A stretch of DNA of 64,000 bases from Aquatica leii. Lineage: Eukaryota > Arthropoda > Insecta > Coleoptera > Lampyridae. The stretch is taken from NCBI GenBank assembly GCA_035610365.1, contig CM069432.1:10912001-10976000 (forward strand), read 5' to 3'. Made by a program: the position numbers and the translations under genes. The notes beneath the pieces are model-generated. The model was not told the DNA's origin, did no database searches, and was given only the letters and a program-made list of their open reading frames with translations. Of the stretch, positions 21,601 through 33,069 are shown in pieces. Within the stretch, counting starts at the first letter, position 1, and each line of letters begins with the position of its first letter.

Positions 21601-21891
21601 CAAAAATTGTATTTCGCGTTTTAATAATTTTTAAATGGCCAAAAGTAGAGAAAATGTATGGCCAAATGTAGAAACAGATGGCCAAAAGTAGGGAATTTCA
21701 TGGTTCAAAATATAAAGCGTTGCAATATTTTTAAATTATATTTAATCTTTAATATCAATTGATTTTCTAAAAGAGCAGGTTTTGAAGCATAAAGTGACAT
21801 TAAAAAAAAGGTGTTTTTCCATTTCAATATTTTTCTCAATGCAATAATAATTAAAAAGTTCTTAAAGTGGCCATAAGTGGTGCCTCTACCC
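18603..21891 (+). mobile_element. Nearly complete pogo/Tigger-type DNA transposon
   Basis: The termini GGGTAGAGGCACCACTTATGG (18603-18623) and its inverted copy (ending 21891) are identical over 21 bp and lie between TA dinucleotides (18601-18602, 21892-21893). Subterminal motifs related to TTATGGCCA and ATGGCCAAAAGTAG recur at both ends (18630-18660, 19010-19050, 21635-21705). Length is 3289 bp. It carries one transposase with two visible lesions. Confidence 0.87.
19147..21470 (+). pseudogene. Pogo/Tigger-type transposase (HTH + DDE)
   Basis: ATG at 19147 opens an HTH (LNLALNAISDGMAVAKAS, IPRTTLRN), then a DNA-binding part and the DDE nuclease with NMDEACF (first Asp, near 19715), FLDGHASHL (second Asp, near 20045) and LQPLDVAMF (third acidic residue, near 20150). 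A TAG at 20185-20187 interrupts an otherwise continuous frame; a single-base change from Trp (TGG) would explain it. The downstream frame (20197-21060) is basic and coiled-coil-like near its end. A frameshift in the A-run near 21004 moves the last 120 residues or so (to 21470) into another frame. It would cut and paste the element whose TIRs surround it. Confidence 0.85.
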
Positions 21892-22539
21892 TAGTTGTTT
21901 TTTTTTTAGAATTTTCCGAAAACATTCCATAATCCGAACATCTCCTTGCAGCAATTAACGATTGCTAAAACTTTGAAAAAGAAAGTATTGAGGAGTACTC
22001 GTGTAATTTTGCATGATTTAAATATTAAACTACTAATAACTGAAGTCAGGATTGGCGTAATTTATCTATCTTTACTAACTACGAGTACAAAACTAAAATT
22101 TAATAAAAAATAATGTACTTACTTTTCTCCGGCACTCTCAAACTAAATAACATTGATTCACTATAATTTGTGTGATAAACTACCAGTTTAAATTTTTTTA
22201 AATATTTTCTTAGCACTTTCCTTTTCAAGATTCAGGAAACTAATAAACGTATTTGTCTCACATTCGAATTTATAGAGTGACGAATTGAACAAGCCAGTGC
22301 AAGTTCGGGAAGCTCTGAGACTGCGCGTATGTTTGTAACAAGATGATACTGGTATATTATTATGTGCAGGTTTTTACAAGTTCAAAATGTATTGCGACCA
22401 CAGAGCGAATGCCTACATTCAACAACTTACACAATTTTATAAACATATATAATAAATTTTTTACTTCATAGGTACTTTTATAAATAATATATATGTCTTT
22501 ATATTATAAGATAGTATAAGGTAAGTAAATAGTTACTAT

Positions 22540-22676
22540 CAGTGTATGTTGAGATCCATTATCGTGGACCCCCATTTTTATTTCATGGACCCCCAAATTT
22601 TTTTTTGCTGACGTAGACCCCTTGCAGGTTGTCAAAGACCCCTGGGGATCGATATAGACCACTTTGGGAGTCACTG
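22540..22676 (-). repeat. hAT-type terminal remnant
   Basis: Read on minus from 22676, the end is CAGTGACTCCCAAAGTGGTC, the usual form of hAT terminal repeats, followed by GGGGTC-rich sequence to about 22540. The opposite end was not found. Confidence 0.5.
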
Positions 22677-22679
22677 TAC

Positions 22680-23596
22680 TAAAGCATAAAGATATCTTAG
22701 TTGAACCATGATTTAACTAAAATTGTTTGAAACTAATTACGTCGACATAGTTCTTAATTCTAGTAGTTTAATGGTCACGCATACTTGAAATTCTTTCAAA
22801 TATTTGTACAACGTTTACATCGATGTTTTAAATAATACTTATTTGTATATCTATAAAATAAATAGGCACTTCTTATATATAAAATATAATACAATTACCA
22901 CTTAACAATCAACGCCTACAATTCTTCGAATAAGAGTTCAATGACGACTTACTACGTCATTTTAGGTCAATGTTTTGCTGAGTAGCTTGTACTTAATTTA
23001 GAATACGATTAATCATTGAAGGTGATTGATTGCTGCAAATAGAACTCCTTTTTAGATTATTTTTATAATACCTAATTAATTTCTAACTTTTTCTACTATC
23101 TTAAACTTGACTTCTATTCTACAAAAAATAAATTAAAAATTTAATAGGTAAACGGCAAACTGTTAAATAGTTGTTAAATGTCCTTATTTGTAAAAACAAC
23201 ACACTTAAGGCTGGGTTTGTTGCATCGTACTTAAAAAAATTTAAAAATTATAGAATCTTCATCGGACAGAACGAAAGGCGAGTGAAGTATAGCTGATATA
23301 CATACGTCTTAAGGATGCAACCTAATATGTAACATTCTGGTAACAACTGTTTTTATTCATTAAATCTAAAAAATTATCATCACGAAACACAATGAGTTAA
23401 AGAGTCACTGGGAAAGATAGTAACAAAACAAAAACATATTGTAATTCAAAAATGTTGATGCTTGAAACAAGTTTCCAAAATCCAAAAATCTAATCAAGAA
23501 CAAGTTTTTTTTTGGAGCATCTTACATAGATAGAAAAATTTTTAGACAAAGGTAACGTTCGAACGCGAGTTTTTTATTTAATAAATACTACATCAT
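22680..23596. other. AT-rich stretch without recognised gene
   Basis: Nothing coding or repetitive stands out. Confidence 0.5.
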
Positions 23597-23696
23597 TTAT
23601 CCAAAAGTAACCTTGTAAAACTGTAAAAAATTTTTTGACTGAGATGAAAGTACATTGATACTATAGTATCTTTGTTTTTTGCATCTAATAATCGAA

Positions 23697-23935
23697 ACGA
23701 AAATAATTTCTAATGCCTGAGCGGATTTGATCATATAAGGTGCTGCATCGGTTACGAATAAGAGAACCTTTTCTCTTTTTACGCCATTGGGATACAGAAG
23801 TCCTACAAACATAAAATAATATAATTGTGCTTTCGCGGTTGTTATGTTTATGATTATAAGCGACTCTCGGCTTAGACCGCTTCGTAGTAAAACACCCAGA
23901 CTTAGGCTTGGTCCTAGTCTCTTCTTGAGAGCCAA
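23697..23935 (-). pseudogene. CGGBP1-like/hAT transposase fragment
   Basis: The minus translation includes LYYFMFVGLLYP, LLFVTDAAPYMIKSAQALEI. The TDAAPYM block is the second catalytic-Asp region of a hAT-related family common in insects. The same segment, more decayed, recurs at 61640-61760 within the longer gene at 55185-63135, so this is an isolated paralogous piece. Confidence 0.65.
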
Positions 23936-23959
23936 AAGAAGAAGTAGACATTACAGCTT

Positions 23960-24460
23960 GCATCTTCAGAGTGGTAAATGTCACTGAAAGAAAAAGTGTA
24001 AATGACGATATTTATACCAATAGCGATTAGCGTGATTAACGGACCTTATCTTTCCGTTACCGCTTGACTGACTTCGTTATTACTCTGTGTTTGTGTCCTT
24101 TCTCGGTTCATACTACATGGATGTTTTTTTTATTTCCACAGATTCGCGGAATAGCCTGAGAAAGTAGAAAGGAGTTCTAGACAACACTTTAGTTTGGTCA
24201 AAGTTCAGCGTGTGTTTTTGGTTCCACACATGTTCTGTCACTGCTGATTTAGTAACTCTGCGATGTTTGCAGTCAGTCATATGTTCTTTTACTCTAACTG
24301 CAATAGAGCGTCCCGTCTGTCCTATATAACTTGATCCACAGGAACAAGGAAACTCCGGCATGTTTTAAAGTCCCTTGTTTGTTTTTAGCAGATGTAAACC
24401 AGGTGTTCAGGGTATCCTTAGTCGTAAAGACAGTGTATAATGAAATTTTTAAATTAAGCA
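23960..24460 (-). pseudogene. Penelope-like element: GIY-YIG endonuclease and tail
   Basis: From about 24460 leftward the translation reads KDTLNTWFTSAKNKQGTLKHAGV, then after a frameshift FPCSCGSSYIGQTGRSIAVRVKEH (24361-24290). This is the CCHH-type GIY-YIG nuclease that ends Penelope-like polyproteins, with its SYIGQTGR core. It continues to FYFLRLFRESVEI near 24130. Past the ORF the minus strand shows CTCTGAAGATGCAAGC near 23960, the usual tail motif of these elements. The reverse transcriptase is absent. Confidence 0.78.
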
Positions 24461-25289
24461 AGAAATTGAATTTATTATATAGGCTATGGTCTTTAAGCAT
24501 AAATCCCATTAACATTCTATGGTTACACCATTTTTATTGCAATTTTTTAATACCCCTAACGTTAACTTTTAGTGCTACCAACATCACAAACGTCATTATT
24601 AGTTTGTTAGTATAGTTAGGTAATAGATAAAAAAGCTCTAAAGCAGCAAAAGATAATTAACGAGAAACGTAACAAGCGTATGTAATTATTGTATTAACAA
24701 CATGGCCGACGCCATTTTCTTTACCTGCCAATACGAAATTACTCAAAAATTGTTTTAATCCTGCTAGTATACTGAACAATTGTTCATAAGAGCGTAATCG
24801 CTAAAACAGAAATAATCGACGATAAAAATTAAATAGAAAGAAGAATTACTTACAATTTAGCGGACAGCGTCTAACAAAATCGACCGTTCACAGCAACGTA
24901 AAGTGTGCAAGTGAATCTACCAATCGCCCCGGACGCGATTCCCTCTCGTAAATGTCGAATTAATTTAAGAATTTACATCAGTGGGGTCCGCAACCAGTGG
25001 CGTCGTAAAGTTTAGTTAAACTTTTAGAAAATGAAATGTAACAAAATTTAGTAATAAAGGCAGGTGGTGATTTAAAAAAACAAATTTTATTTTCAAGAAA
25101 GTATGTAATTTTACAAAAAATAACAGCAAAGTGCACCCGACGCATGCAATCGCGGCATACAGCAAACGCAGACCACGTTGCAACGACTGCTCTTAACTAA
25201 ATTTTTTTATTAGTGGGCTCGCTTATGCAACTAAGCGTTAGCCAATGCAGTTACCTCCAAACGATGACTCCAAAAAAACACATACTAGT
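24461..25289. other. Stretch without recognised gene
   Basis: No coding motif identified. It borders the WDR3-like exon. Confidence 0.45.
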
Positions 25290-25452
25290 TCAGCGGTAAT
25301 CGTAAATGTGGATGTTACCATCGGCGTAACCAACAGCTAAGTTACGTTTGTTGAGACTTGCTGATAAGTGAGTAACGGGTTCTTTCTCACAGGTTAATAC
25401 CTGCGCCCGTTCACCTAATCTTAAATCAAAAATAACTATATCTTTGCAAACA
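25290..25452 (-). pseudogene. WDR3-like WD40 repeat exon (fragment)
   Basis: The minus frame reads VIFDLRLGERAQVL, then LSASLNKRNLAVGYADGNIHIYD: one WD40 blade ending in the usual IxIYD. It resembles the second blade of WDR3 (a U3 snoRNP/small-subunit processome factor). It is preceded by a possible acceptor (TTTGCAAAG) and followed by a TGA at 25290-25292, a few bases before a possible donor GTATGT. I did not find neighbouring exons, so it may be an exon remnant or a displaced piece. Confidence 0.45.
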
Positions 25453-26099
25453 AATCTATGTCGAATTAACCAATTAAGAGTAAATTAAGTGCCATTTAAA
25501 TATTAACTTTTGTCCTCCCCCATCTACTGATTCTGAAGAGACTTGCAACATACAAAATTTTCTTACTTCGCACACCATATATTTTTTTCGTAATTGTGGT
25601 TGGTAACTCCGTTAGTGACTTTTTTCTTTTCAAAATTACGACCCGTCTGGTGCTTTGCATTGAAATTTAATGAGAGGGTGGTTTTGCCTGTAATTTTTTT
25701 TTGCTAAGGTGAGTCAAACATTATTCGTTTCATGTTTAAATTTAGCTGTTCTTTTCCACTACACCTATGGGTCACGTCTTGACGCACGAATAATTATACC
25801 CTTATATGCTCAAGACCAATTTCTAACGTTTATATTGCATATTACTACCCGTAGGCAAATTAATCAAACCTCAACTATAAAAGCTGAACGTAATGAAAAG
25901 AACAGAGAGAACTTAGTAAAATAATCAGCGATCACTAGTACATAACTATGGGCTTTCGAAGATCGACCTACAATCTCACATCAAAGAACTCGTCAAGGGT
26001 GTGATGGCTTATTATGTTAAAAGTTAGTAGTTAAATTCGCGAGTATAAAAATTTCTCTTCAAGTATGAAATTTGTCCTTAGAATTCCCTACTCTTTCGT
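25453..26099. other. Stretch without recognised gene
   Basis: No coding motif identified. Confidence 0.45.
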
Positions 26100-27465
26100 C
26101 GAAATGTCAAATTTTAGACAGCATATTTAATTTCACTTCCTGTAAGACCATCGACGAGCTATGTACTTTTACGCCCGGTGCAACCTTTACCTTTAGATCG
26201 CAATGAAAAGTTGCAAAAAATACTTGTATTGATGGACTAGCATTATCTTCTGTTGCATGCATTCAAACCAAATTCATTTGATAACTAGCACAGCGATCAT
26301 ACGGCAGAAATGATCCATCGTCAACAAATTCTTTCATTTTCGTTTGAACGCCATCGCGAATTCCTGACACGACAGCGGCATCGTCTTATCTTTGACCACA
26401 CGGATATTTCGTCTAAAAATATTTTTCGAACAATTTTGCAGTGATTACGTTACAAATAGCGTCTCCCTTTTGTAGTTGTACGAAACATAGAAACCTCTCC
26501 TTTATACATATTTTAGGACAGCTGGTGCTGGAATTGGCATCTCTGTCTTCAATCACAACGTAACGTAATCTGTTGTAGAGTCACCAATTAATGTGAAAAA
26601 TTTTGCACCTCCTGGTTTAATTTGCCAAAATATTCAGTAATTCGAAAATAGTTGTTTTACTCAAATATTTTATTCGCTGTGAGGATTCAATATGTGCCTG
26701 AAAAATTGGATTATGGCGAGAAATCAACTGAATTATCGACAAATACATTCCAGGATAATCCACTTTCTGTAAGGCCGTCCTGTGATCTTAAAAAGCAACG
26801 ACCAAAGTAGATAAAGTTTTTACAGTAGTCAAAAGTATTTTCTGAATCGTGCGCCATTTGTATGCCTGGTTGCTTATTTGTCGATTAAGTTGATGACGAA
26901 TATCTGATTTTTGAAGAAACAAGTGCGTTGTTAAGATTAGCTTTGCTTAAACCGTGTTGAACGACAGATGTTTCCAATCTATGAACATCGTCGAACAACC
27001 AACAAATATAATAATACGCGTAATTTTTTCTCACAGAATATGATAACTCGGGACTGCGGTTACCTTTCATGAAAGGTTTCTTATTGTTTGTATAATACAG
27101 AGAAGAATAAAATCGACGTTTATCATTTGATTGTTTGAATTTGCCATCAGGCATATCACATTCATTCGGTTGACAAGGATCTAGTAATGGAAGAGCTCTA
27201 ATTTTATCCTCATTTAATGACGCATTGCATTTTTCATAGAGTCCCTTGTCGTTCTGAAATTCACAATTGGCAGTGGTCCTGCTCCATCTTGCTCTTGCAC
27301 AACGGTATAAGTAGACGCAGATCTTTCAGGTTTATTATTATTGAATTCAACATTGGCATCTGATTCAACAAAAAGTTCACTATCCATTGATGACTTATCC
27401 TTATCGATAACAATAAGTTTGGAAGTTGATTTGTTTTTAGTTTCATTTTGGGTGTAGTATATCAT
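26100..27465 (-). pseudogene. ZMYM1/TTF-type hAT transposase remnant
   Basis: From 27465 leftward: an acidic N-terminus, LDPCQPNECDMPDGKFK, then GNRSPELSYSVRKNYAYYYI and CWLFDD (a TTF-type zinc finger as in ZMYM1-like proteins), and HGLSKANLNNAL. After a gap, near 26370-26200 the frame gives VSGIRDGVQTKMKEF, CASYQMNLV and SIQVFFATF, the family's catalytic-domain signatures. Several stops and missing parts show it is dead. Confidence 0.6.
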
Positions 27466-27884
27466 CTCTTTTTATGATGTAGAAGCAGCTGAAGAAGTAG
27501 TGATAAAAACTTTACCATGCTTAAGTTTTACTTGACTTTTTCTTTTGCTGCGTTTTCTAGTTTTTGTTTTTATTTTCCCTTTCTTTTTGCAAATCCAATT
27601 TTAGGCTTTTTGCACTGGTTGCAAAAGATTTCAATTTTTGATTCTAACTTGTTGAATTACCCATTGTCAAAAGGTATTTTTACCAAAGAATTAAAATATA
27701 TTAAACATCATTAGAAAACAAAAACATAAATTAAATATTAAAAATGAGACTATGTTACAAAATATTAGCAGCAAAAACGAAAATAAACATATAAAACTTA
27801 TTATCCCACATATACTAGAGGACTTCAAAAAATCTTCTCAAAATTTGATTACAAAATAGTAACAACCACTAACAATAACAAAAA

Positions 27885-28185
27885 ACCTTTTAGGTAACCC
27901 GAAAGATCGAAAAGATGTGTGCGATAAACCGGGAATATAGAAAATTAGTTGTAAAGACTGTAACCAAATATATTTAGGACAAATCAGAAGACCCAACCCG
28001 TTATGAAAAGCACTCAGCTCATGTCAAATATAAGAGATAGATAAATCCAGTGTTGCCCTACATATGTTCGAAAATAATCATAAAATAGAAGACATCAAAT
28101 TAATTAAGAAAATAAACAAGATCTATGCGAGAGTTTGAAAATTTGTAAAAACAAATGTTTATTAATGAACAACGATGACTACGGA
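27885..28185 (+). pseudogene. Penelope-like GIY-YIG fragment
   Basis: The translation reads LGNPKDRKDVCDKPGI, then CKDCNQIYLGQIRR and HSAHVKYKR, the start and core of a GIY-YIG nuclease of Penelope type, with several stops. It differs from the copies at 24113 and 31130. Confidence 0.6.
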
Positions 28186-28599
28186 ATTGTTCAACTTGTG
28201 AGAATCAGTAAGACGTAACGAAGCATCACATAATTTTAGTATAAATCAGCTTTAGTCATAATTATACGCCGTAGTTTTGGTAACACGTGTACAACAAGTA
28301 TTCAATTTATTATACTTGCTAGGTTATTGTGAAACAAATATACTGGCAATATATTCATACAGTGCACGCAGCTTGTTGTAATTATAGATAATGTTATCAG
28401 TCGGGTATTGTTATCACTTTATTAAAAAACCAATCGGACGTATGCTAGTACACATAAAAAACATCGTAATCGATAATCGGTATTCATAATTTTGATTTAT
28501 GTTATCAATTCCTTGTAAGGTTTATTTCTATACATGAACAATGAGCCATTTTGCATTAATTTTTTAGTTGAATTTTTACAATAGAGTGAAAAATTATTA

Positions 28600-30112
28600 T
28601 ACCCTAAAAATAAGGTCGGTCAACTTAGCCCCCATACTTTCATTTTTGGAATAATATTCCAATGTTTTTTAACAAATAAATATTTTCGGGTTTTGAACCG
28701 CGTTTCATATTTACACTTTTCACGAAGTTCATAAAACTTAGAAAGCTTACAAACTTTTTCCATATTGGCGCTAAATCGATTCCATTATCCCTATTGAAAT
28801 TGTCGTACTTCTGGATTTTGATGGCTTCCTTGTATAGCCTGGGCCAGAAGTTTTGGGATTTAGCCAACATTGTTGCCTCTTCAAATTTCATTGTGTGACC
28901 GGTGTCTAAGAAATGTTCCGCAACAGCAGATCTTGTGTTATGTTTTTTTTTGCATCCGCCTTATGTTCTTTTAATCTGGTAGCTATGTTGGGCCCCGTTT
29001 GTCCTATGTAAGCCACACGAACAAGGAATGTGGTAGACCCCTGGTTCTTCGAGTGGTGCTTTTGTTTCCTTTGATTTTGAGAAATTGGCGGCTATTTTAT
29101 TTGTTGCAGTAAGGTCACTTTGATGTTTTTTCCTCTAAGTATCCTGGCTATTTTATCCGTGCAGCCTTTTATGTAAGGAAGGAAGGAAGTTGCCACGGGG
29201 TCTTTTTTCTTTGGTTTTTCCTTACTGTGTTTGTTAATTGATCTCCTTTTCTGAAACCGTTTTTTATTTAGGCGTTCGTTAGGTGACCTAGCTCAGTGTT
29301 TAACGTGTTCGGTTCACTGATCGTCTTAGCCCTGTATACTAAAGTTTTTAGAAATGAAAACTTCTGAGCTGGATGATGATGTGATTTAGCGTTGAGGTAT
29401 CTGTCAGTATGTGTCGGTTTTCTATATACTTGATGCCCCAATTTGTTGTCCATCTTTCGAGTGACCAGTACGTCCAAGAACGGAATGCTTCTGTTTGTTT
29501 CCTTGTCCATGGTGAATTTGATGTTGGAATCTAATTGGTTGATGTGATCCAGAAAGTTGTGTAGTGTTTCTGCTTCATGAGACCAAATTACAAATGTATC
29601 GTCCACATAACGTCCACATTTTGGTTTGAGGGTAGCTGTTTGTAATGCTCTTTCTTCAAAGTCCTCCATAAATATATTGGCGATGACTGGAGAAAGTGGT
29701 GATCTCATGGATCCTTCAATTTGTTCGTATACAATATTGTTGAATGAAAAGTATGTAGATTTTAAGCATACCTCAATTAGTCCGTTACGCTCCTCATCCA
29801 AATCCGCTTTTCGTATTTTAGTCTTGATGATCTCTAGTGCTGTTTGTAGTGACACTTTTTGTGAAGCATTTCCTTTATCAGCTGCTAATACAGTGATTTC
29901 TTTGTTAGCTTTCAGTTCCCTTAGAGCATTTCTTTCCTCTCGATTGATGTTGAGTTTCGGTGCTGTAGATTTCTTCAGAATATCGGCTGTTTTGACCCTC
30001 ACCTCTTCTTGAATATGTTGTGGCAGAGTTCTGAGTGTGCTTTCCAATGAACTCACTATTTCTTCCTTTGGTATAAATTTTGGTGTGAGAGCAAAATTTA
30101 ATCCTTTTGATA
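28600..30112 (-). pseudogene. Penelope-like element a: reverse transcriptase plus GIY-YIG, decayed
   Basis: From 30112 leftward: GLNFALTPKFIPKEEIV, then 262 open codons (30056-29268) with ITVLAADKGNA, SPLSPVIANIFMEDFEE, the catalytic YVDDTFVIW, and RSIPFLDVLVTRK. An internal deletion removes residues between DKGNA and LQTALEII. After 29268 the frame shifts repeatedly through DPVATSFLPYIKGCTDKI and AYIGQTGPNIATRLKEHKAD (GIY-YIG) down to about 28640. It is oriented opposite to copy b, head to tail-piece at 30113. Confidence 0.8.
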
Positions 30113-31530
30113 AAAATATTACATAAAAGGCTGCACGGATAAAATAGCCAGGATATTTAGACGGAAAAACATCAAAGTGATCTTCACTGCAACAAATAAA
30201 ATAGCAGACAATTTCTCAAAATCAAAGGAAAAAAAGCACCACTCGAGGAACCAGTGGTCTACCACATCCCGGAACATTTCTTACACACCGGTTACACAAT
30301 AAAATTTGATGTGACATCTCTCTTCACAAAAGTCCCACTACAAACAGCACTAGAGATCATCAAGAGTAAATTACGAAAAACGGATTTAGATGTGGAGTTT
30401 AACGGACTAATTGAGCTATGCTTGAAGTCCACATACTTTTCATTCTCTAGTCATCGCCAATATATTTATGGAGGACTTTGAGCAAAGAGCAGTACAAACC
30501 GCTACCCTCAAACCAAAATGCTGGCTACGTTATGTGGACGATACATTTGTAATTTGGTCTCATGGAGCAGAAACACTACACAACTTTTTGGATCACATCA
30601 ACTAGTTAGATTCCAACATCAAATTCACCATGGAAAAGGAAACAAGCAGAAGTATTCCGTTCTTGGACGTACTGGTCACTCGAAAGATGGACAACAGATT
30701 GGGGCATCAAGTATATAGAAAACCGACACAAGCTGACAGATACCTCAACGCCGAATCACATCATCATCCAGCTCAGAAGTTTTCAGTTCTAAAAACTTTA
30801 GTACACAGGTCCAAGGCTATCAGCGAACCAAACACGTTAAACACCTAGCTAGGTTACCTAACCAAGGCCTTAATAAAAAACGGTTTCAGAAAAGGAGACA
30901 TATATCGAGCAATTAACAAACACAGTAAGAAAAAATCAAAGAAGGAAGACCCCGTGGCAACTTCCTTCCTTCCTTACATAAAAGGCTGCACAGATAAAAA
31001 AGCAAGGATACTTAGAGGGAAAAACATCAAAGTGACCTTTACTGCAACAAATAAAATAGCCGCCAATTTCTCAAAATCAAAAAAAACAAAAGCACCACTC
31101 TAGGAACCAGAGGTTTAACACATCCCTTGTTCGTGTGGGCTGGCTTACATAGAACCAACGGGGCGCAACATAGCTACCAGATTAAAAGAACATGAGGCGG
31201 ATGCAAAGAAACATAACACAAGATCTGCCGTTGCGGACACCGGTCACACAACAAAATTTGAAGAGGCAACAATGTTAGCTAAATCCCAAAACTTCTGGCC
31301 CAGACTATACAAGGAAGTCATCGAAATCCAGAAGTACGACAATTTCAATAGGGATAATGGAATCGATCTAGCGCCAATATGGAAAAACATGTTCCTGAAG
31401 ACTAATGAATCGAAACCGTCACGAATCATTGACCGGAACGGCGTAATATAAAGGCTTGTCAGGATCCTATACCTTCAGTTTCAGTTTTTTTCTGAAGAAG
31501 ACAGCGGGCAAGTTGACCCCCCGATTTGAT
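30113..31530 (+). pseudogene. Penelope-like element b: reverse transcriptase plus GIY-YIG, decayed
   Basis: It starts with a displaced endonuclease-side piece (KGCTDKIARI), then KFDVTSLFTKVPLQTALEII, YVDDTFVIWSHGAETLHNF, RSIPFLDVLVTRKMDNRLG and LNAESHHHPAQKFS. The GIY-YIG part follows from about 31110 (PCSCGLAYIEPTGRNIATRL), and the frame GHTTKFEEATMLAKSQNFWP runs to NGVI at 31449. The tail CTGAAGAAGACAGCGGGC (near 31490) ends it. Copies a and b are close paralogues in inverted orientation. Confidence 0.8.
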
Positions 31531-31962
31531 TTAATCTTTTTATTAATTTATAAATAAGCAGAATTAAAAACAATATTAGCAGAAAACGACCACACTTCCT
31601 AAAAACTTATTTTGCAGTGTTATTTACTATTTATTTAAGTATTTTGGCAGTGTTAAGTAACACTACCTCATTTAAAAATTTGTAGGTAAATATGTTATAT
31701 TTGGGTTACTTTCAATGCGCAGTCTTTAGAATAACAACTTAATTTAAGTAAGCGTTATGTGATAACATTATTTTGTATTTATTTTTGTTTTTAGTGTCAG
31801 CAGATTACTGAGAAGAAATTTCTAGTTCGTAGAACAGTGAATTAAACAAAATTATTTTTGATTTTTTTATTGACGTTGTCAAAAAAGTATGCCCTGTGAC
31901 ATCAAAAATGCAACAGCAAGAAAGTGTAAGTTGAGAAAAATGTTTAACTAGTGAAAGGTAGT
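31531..31962. other. AT-rich stretch without recognised gene
   Basis: Nothing identified between the Penelope tail and the Tc1-like terminus. Confidence 0.45.
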
Positions 31963-32940
31963 AATTGATTAAAATTTCATTCAAAATAATGCATTAGCCA
32001 TGGAAAATTTGACGTTTTACTTGTTGTTACAATTAAAATTACCGGGTATATTTCTTGAGAGATTAAGGGAGGTTTTCATTCAAAAAAATTGCTAACCGTA
32101 AACAACGCTCTGTAGTACGATGTTATCAAGCATGGTCTAGAGAAGGTCAAGAACGTCGTAGACGAGGAAGCGGACGGCTAAGACAAACAAATGTGATCCG
32201 GGACCATCTTCGATTAATGGCTTTAAGGAATCGTATATCGAGTATAAGATCAATGCTGATCAATGGTTTTGAAACGAAGGACGTCCTGTAAGTTTTCGTA
32301 CAGTTTTCTGTCGGATTAGAACTTTTGCTTTGCAGTCCTCTCTACCACATCTTGTACTTTCGTTGACGGCTTGTCATCGACAGCAATGTTGAGAGTAGTG
32401 TACCTTGCAAATTGGATTGGGACATGATATGGCATAGGGTGGTCTTCAGCATGTTCACCACACTGTGGAGGTTAGTTGGTATTCTTCCGAGGCAATATGA
32501 ATGCCCACCGACATGTTCACGAAGTGGTAGAATTCCATATCTTTCCATTCCTCTAGGAGCTAGAGGATCCGATTTTTCAACAGGATAATGCTCCTCCCCA
32601 CATTGTAAGGCATTCTATGCACTTAGAAGTGACTAATGTCAATATCTTACCGTGGCCACCCAAAACTCCTGACCTTTCACTTTTCGAACATGTGTGGACA
32701 TGATGGGTAGAAGACTCAAGCAATTAGCCAATCCTCCACAGACACTAGAAGCTCTCCGGCATTAATTACAAATTGTCTGGGATGCAATACCTCAGAAAGA
32801 AATCGACCTACTGGAAGCCATGCCAAAAAGGAAGCGGGAGTGTGAAACTAATAGGGGTCGCTCAACTCATTATTAATAAAAAAATGCCTTTATTCCTTGT
32901 TTAATTTCGTTCAAATTTTAATTAATCACTACCTTTCCCC
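31963..32940 (+). mobile_element. Tc1-like transposon, decayed
   Basis: Inverted ends of 25 bp with two mismatches: GAAAGGTAGTAATTGATTAAA (from about 31963) and its complement (32916-32940). Between them lies a Tc1-type transposase. The exact outer boundary and TA duplications are unclear. Confidence 0.65.
32090..32880 (+). pseudogene. Tc1-like transposase
   Basis: The N-terminal DNA-binding part gives VVRCYQAWSREGQERRRRG and LRLMALRNR. The catalytic part gives FQQDNAPPHIVRHSM (second Asp, near 32575), LPWPPKTPDLSLFEHVW (acidic third residue, near 32670) and a C-terminal helix. The middle is scrambled and stops are frequent. Confidence 0.7.
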
Positions 32941-33002
32941 CGCATGACCCTGCGCCTGTGTGTCGTTGTTTATTTTTTTGATATCGTATTTTGTTATTAT
33001 TC

Positions 33003-33066
33003 GTTTATTCTTATCAAAAATCCCAACTCCTAGTCTGATTCTATTAAGCGACGTGCACTGCATTTT
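33003..33066 (-). repeat. End of a repeated element (CAGTGCACG type)
   Basis: Read on minus, CAGTGCACGTCGCTTAATAG starts the repeat. Related ends occur at 37905-37970 (-), 55006-55060 (+) and 63774-63793 (+). The form suggests a Tc1/mariner-type or MITE terminus. Confidence 0.55.
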
Positions 33067-33069
33067 CAA

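Noticed and set aside
23985..24110. Considered as an intact hammerhead at the Penelope tail
   Set aside because: The box reads CTGAAGA, and no convincing stem II plus GAAA follows.
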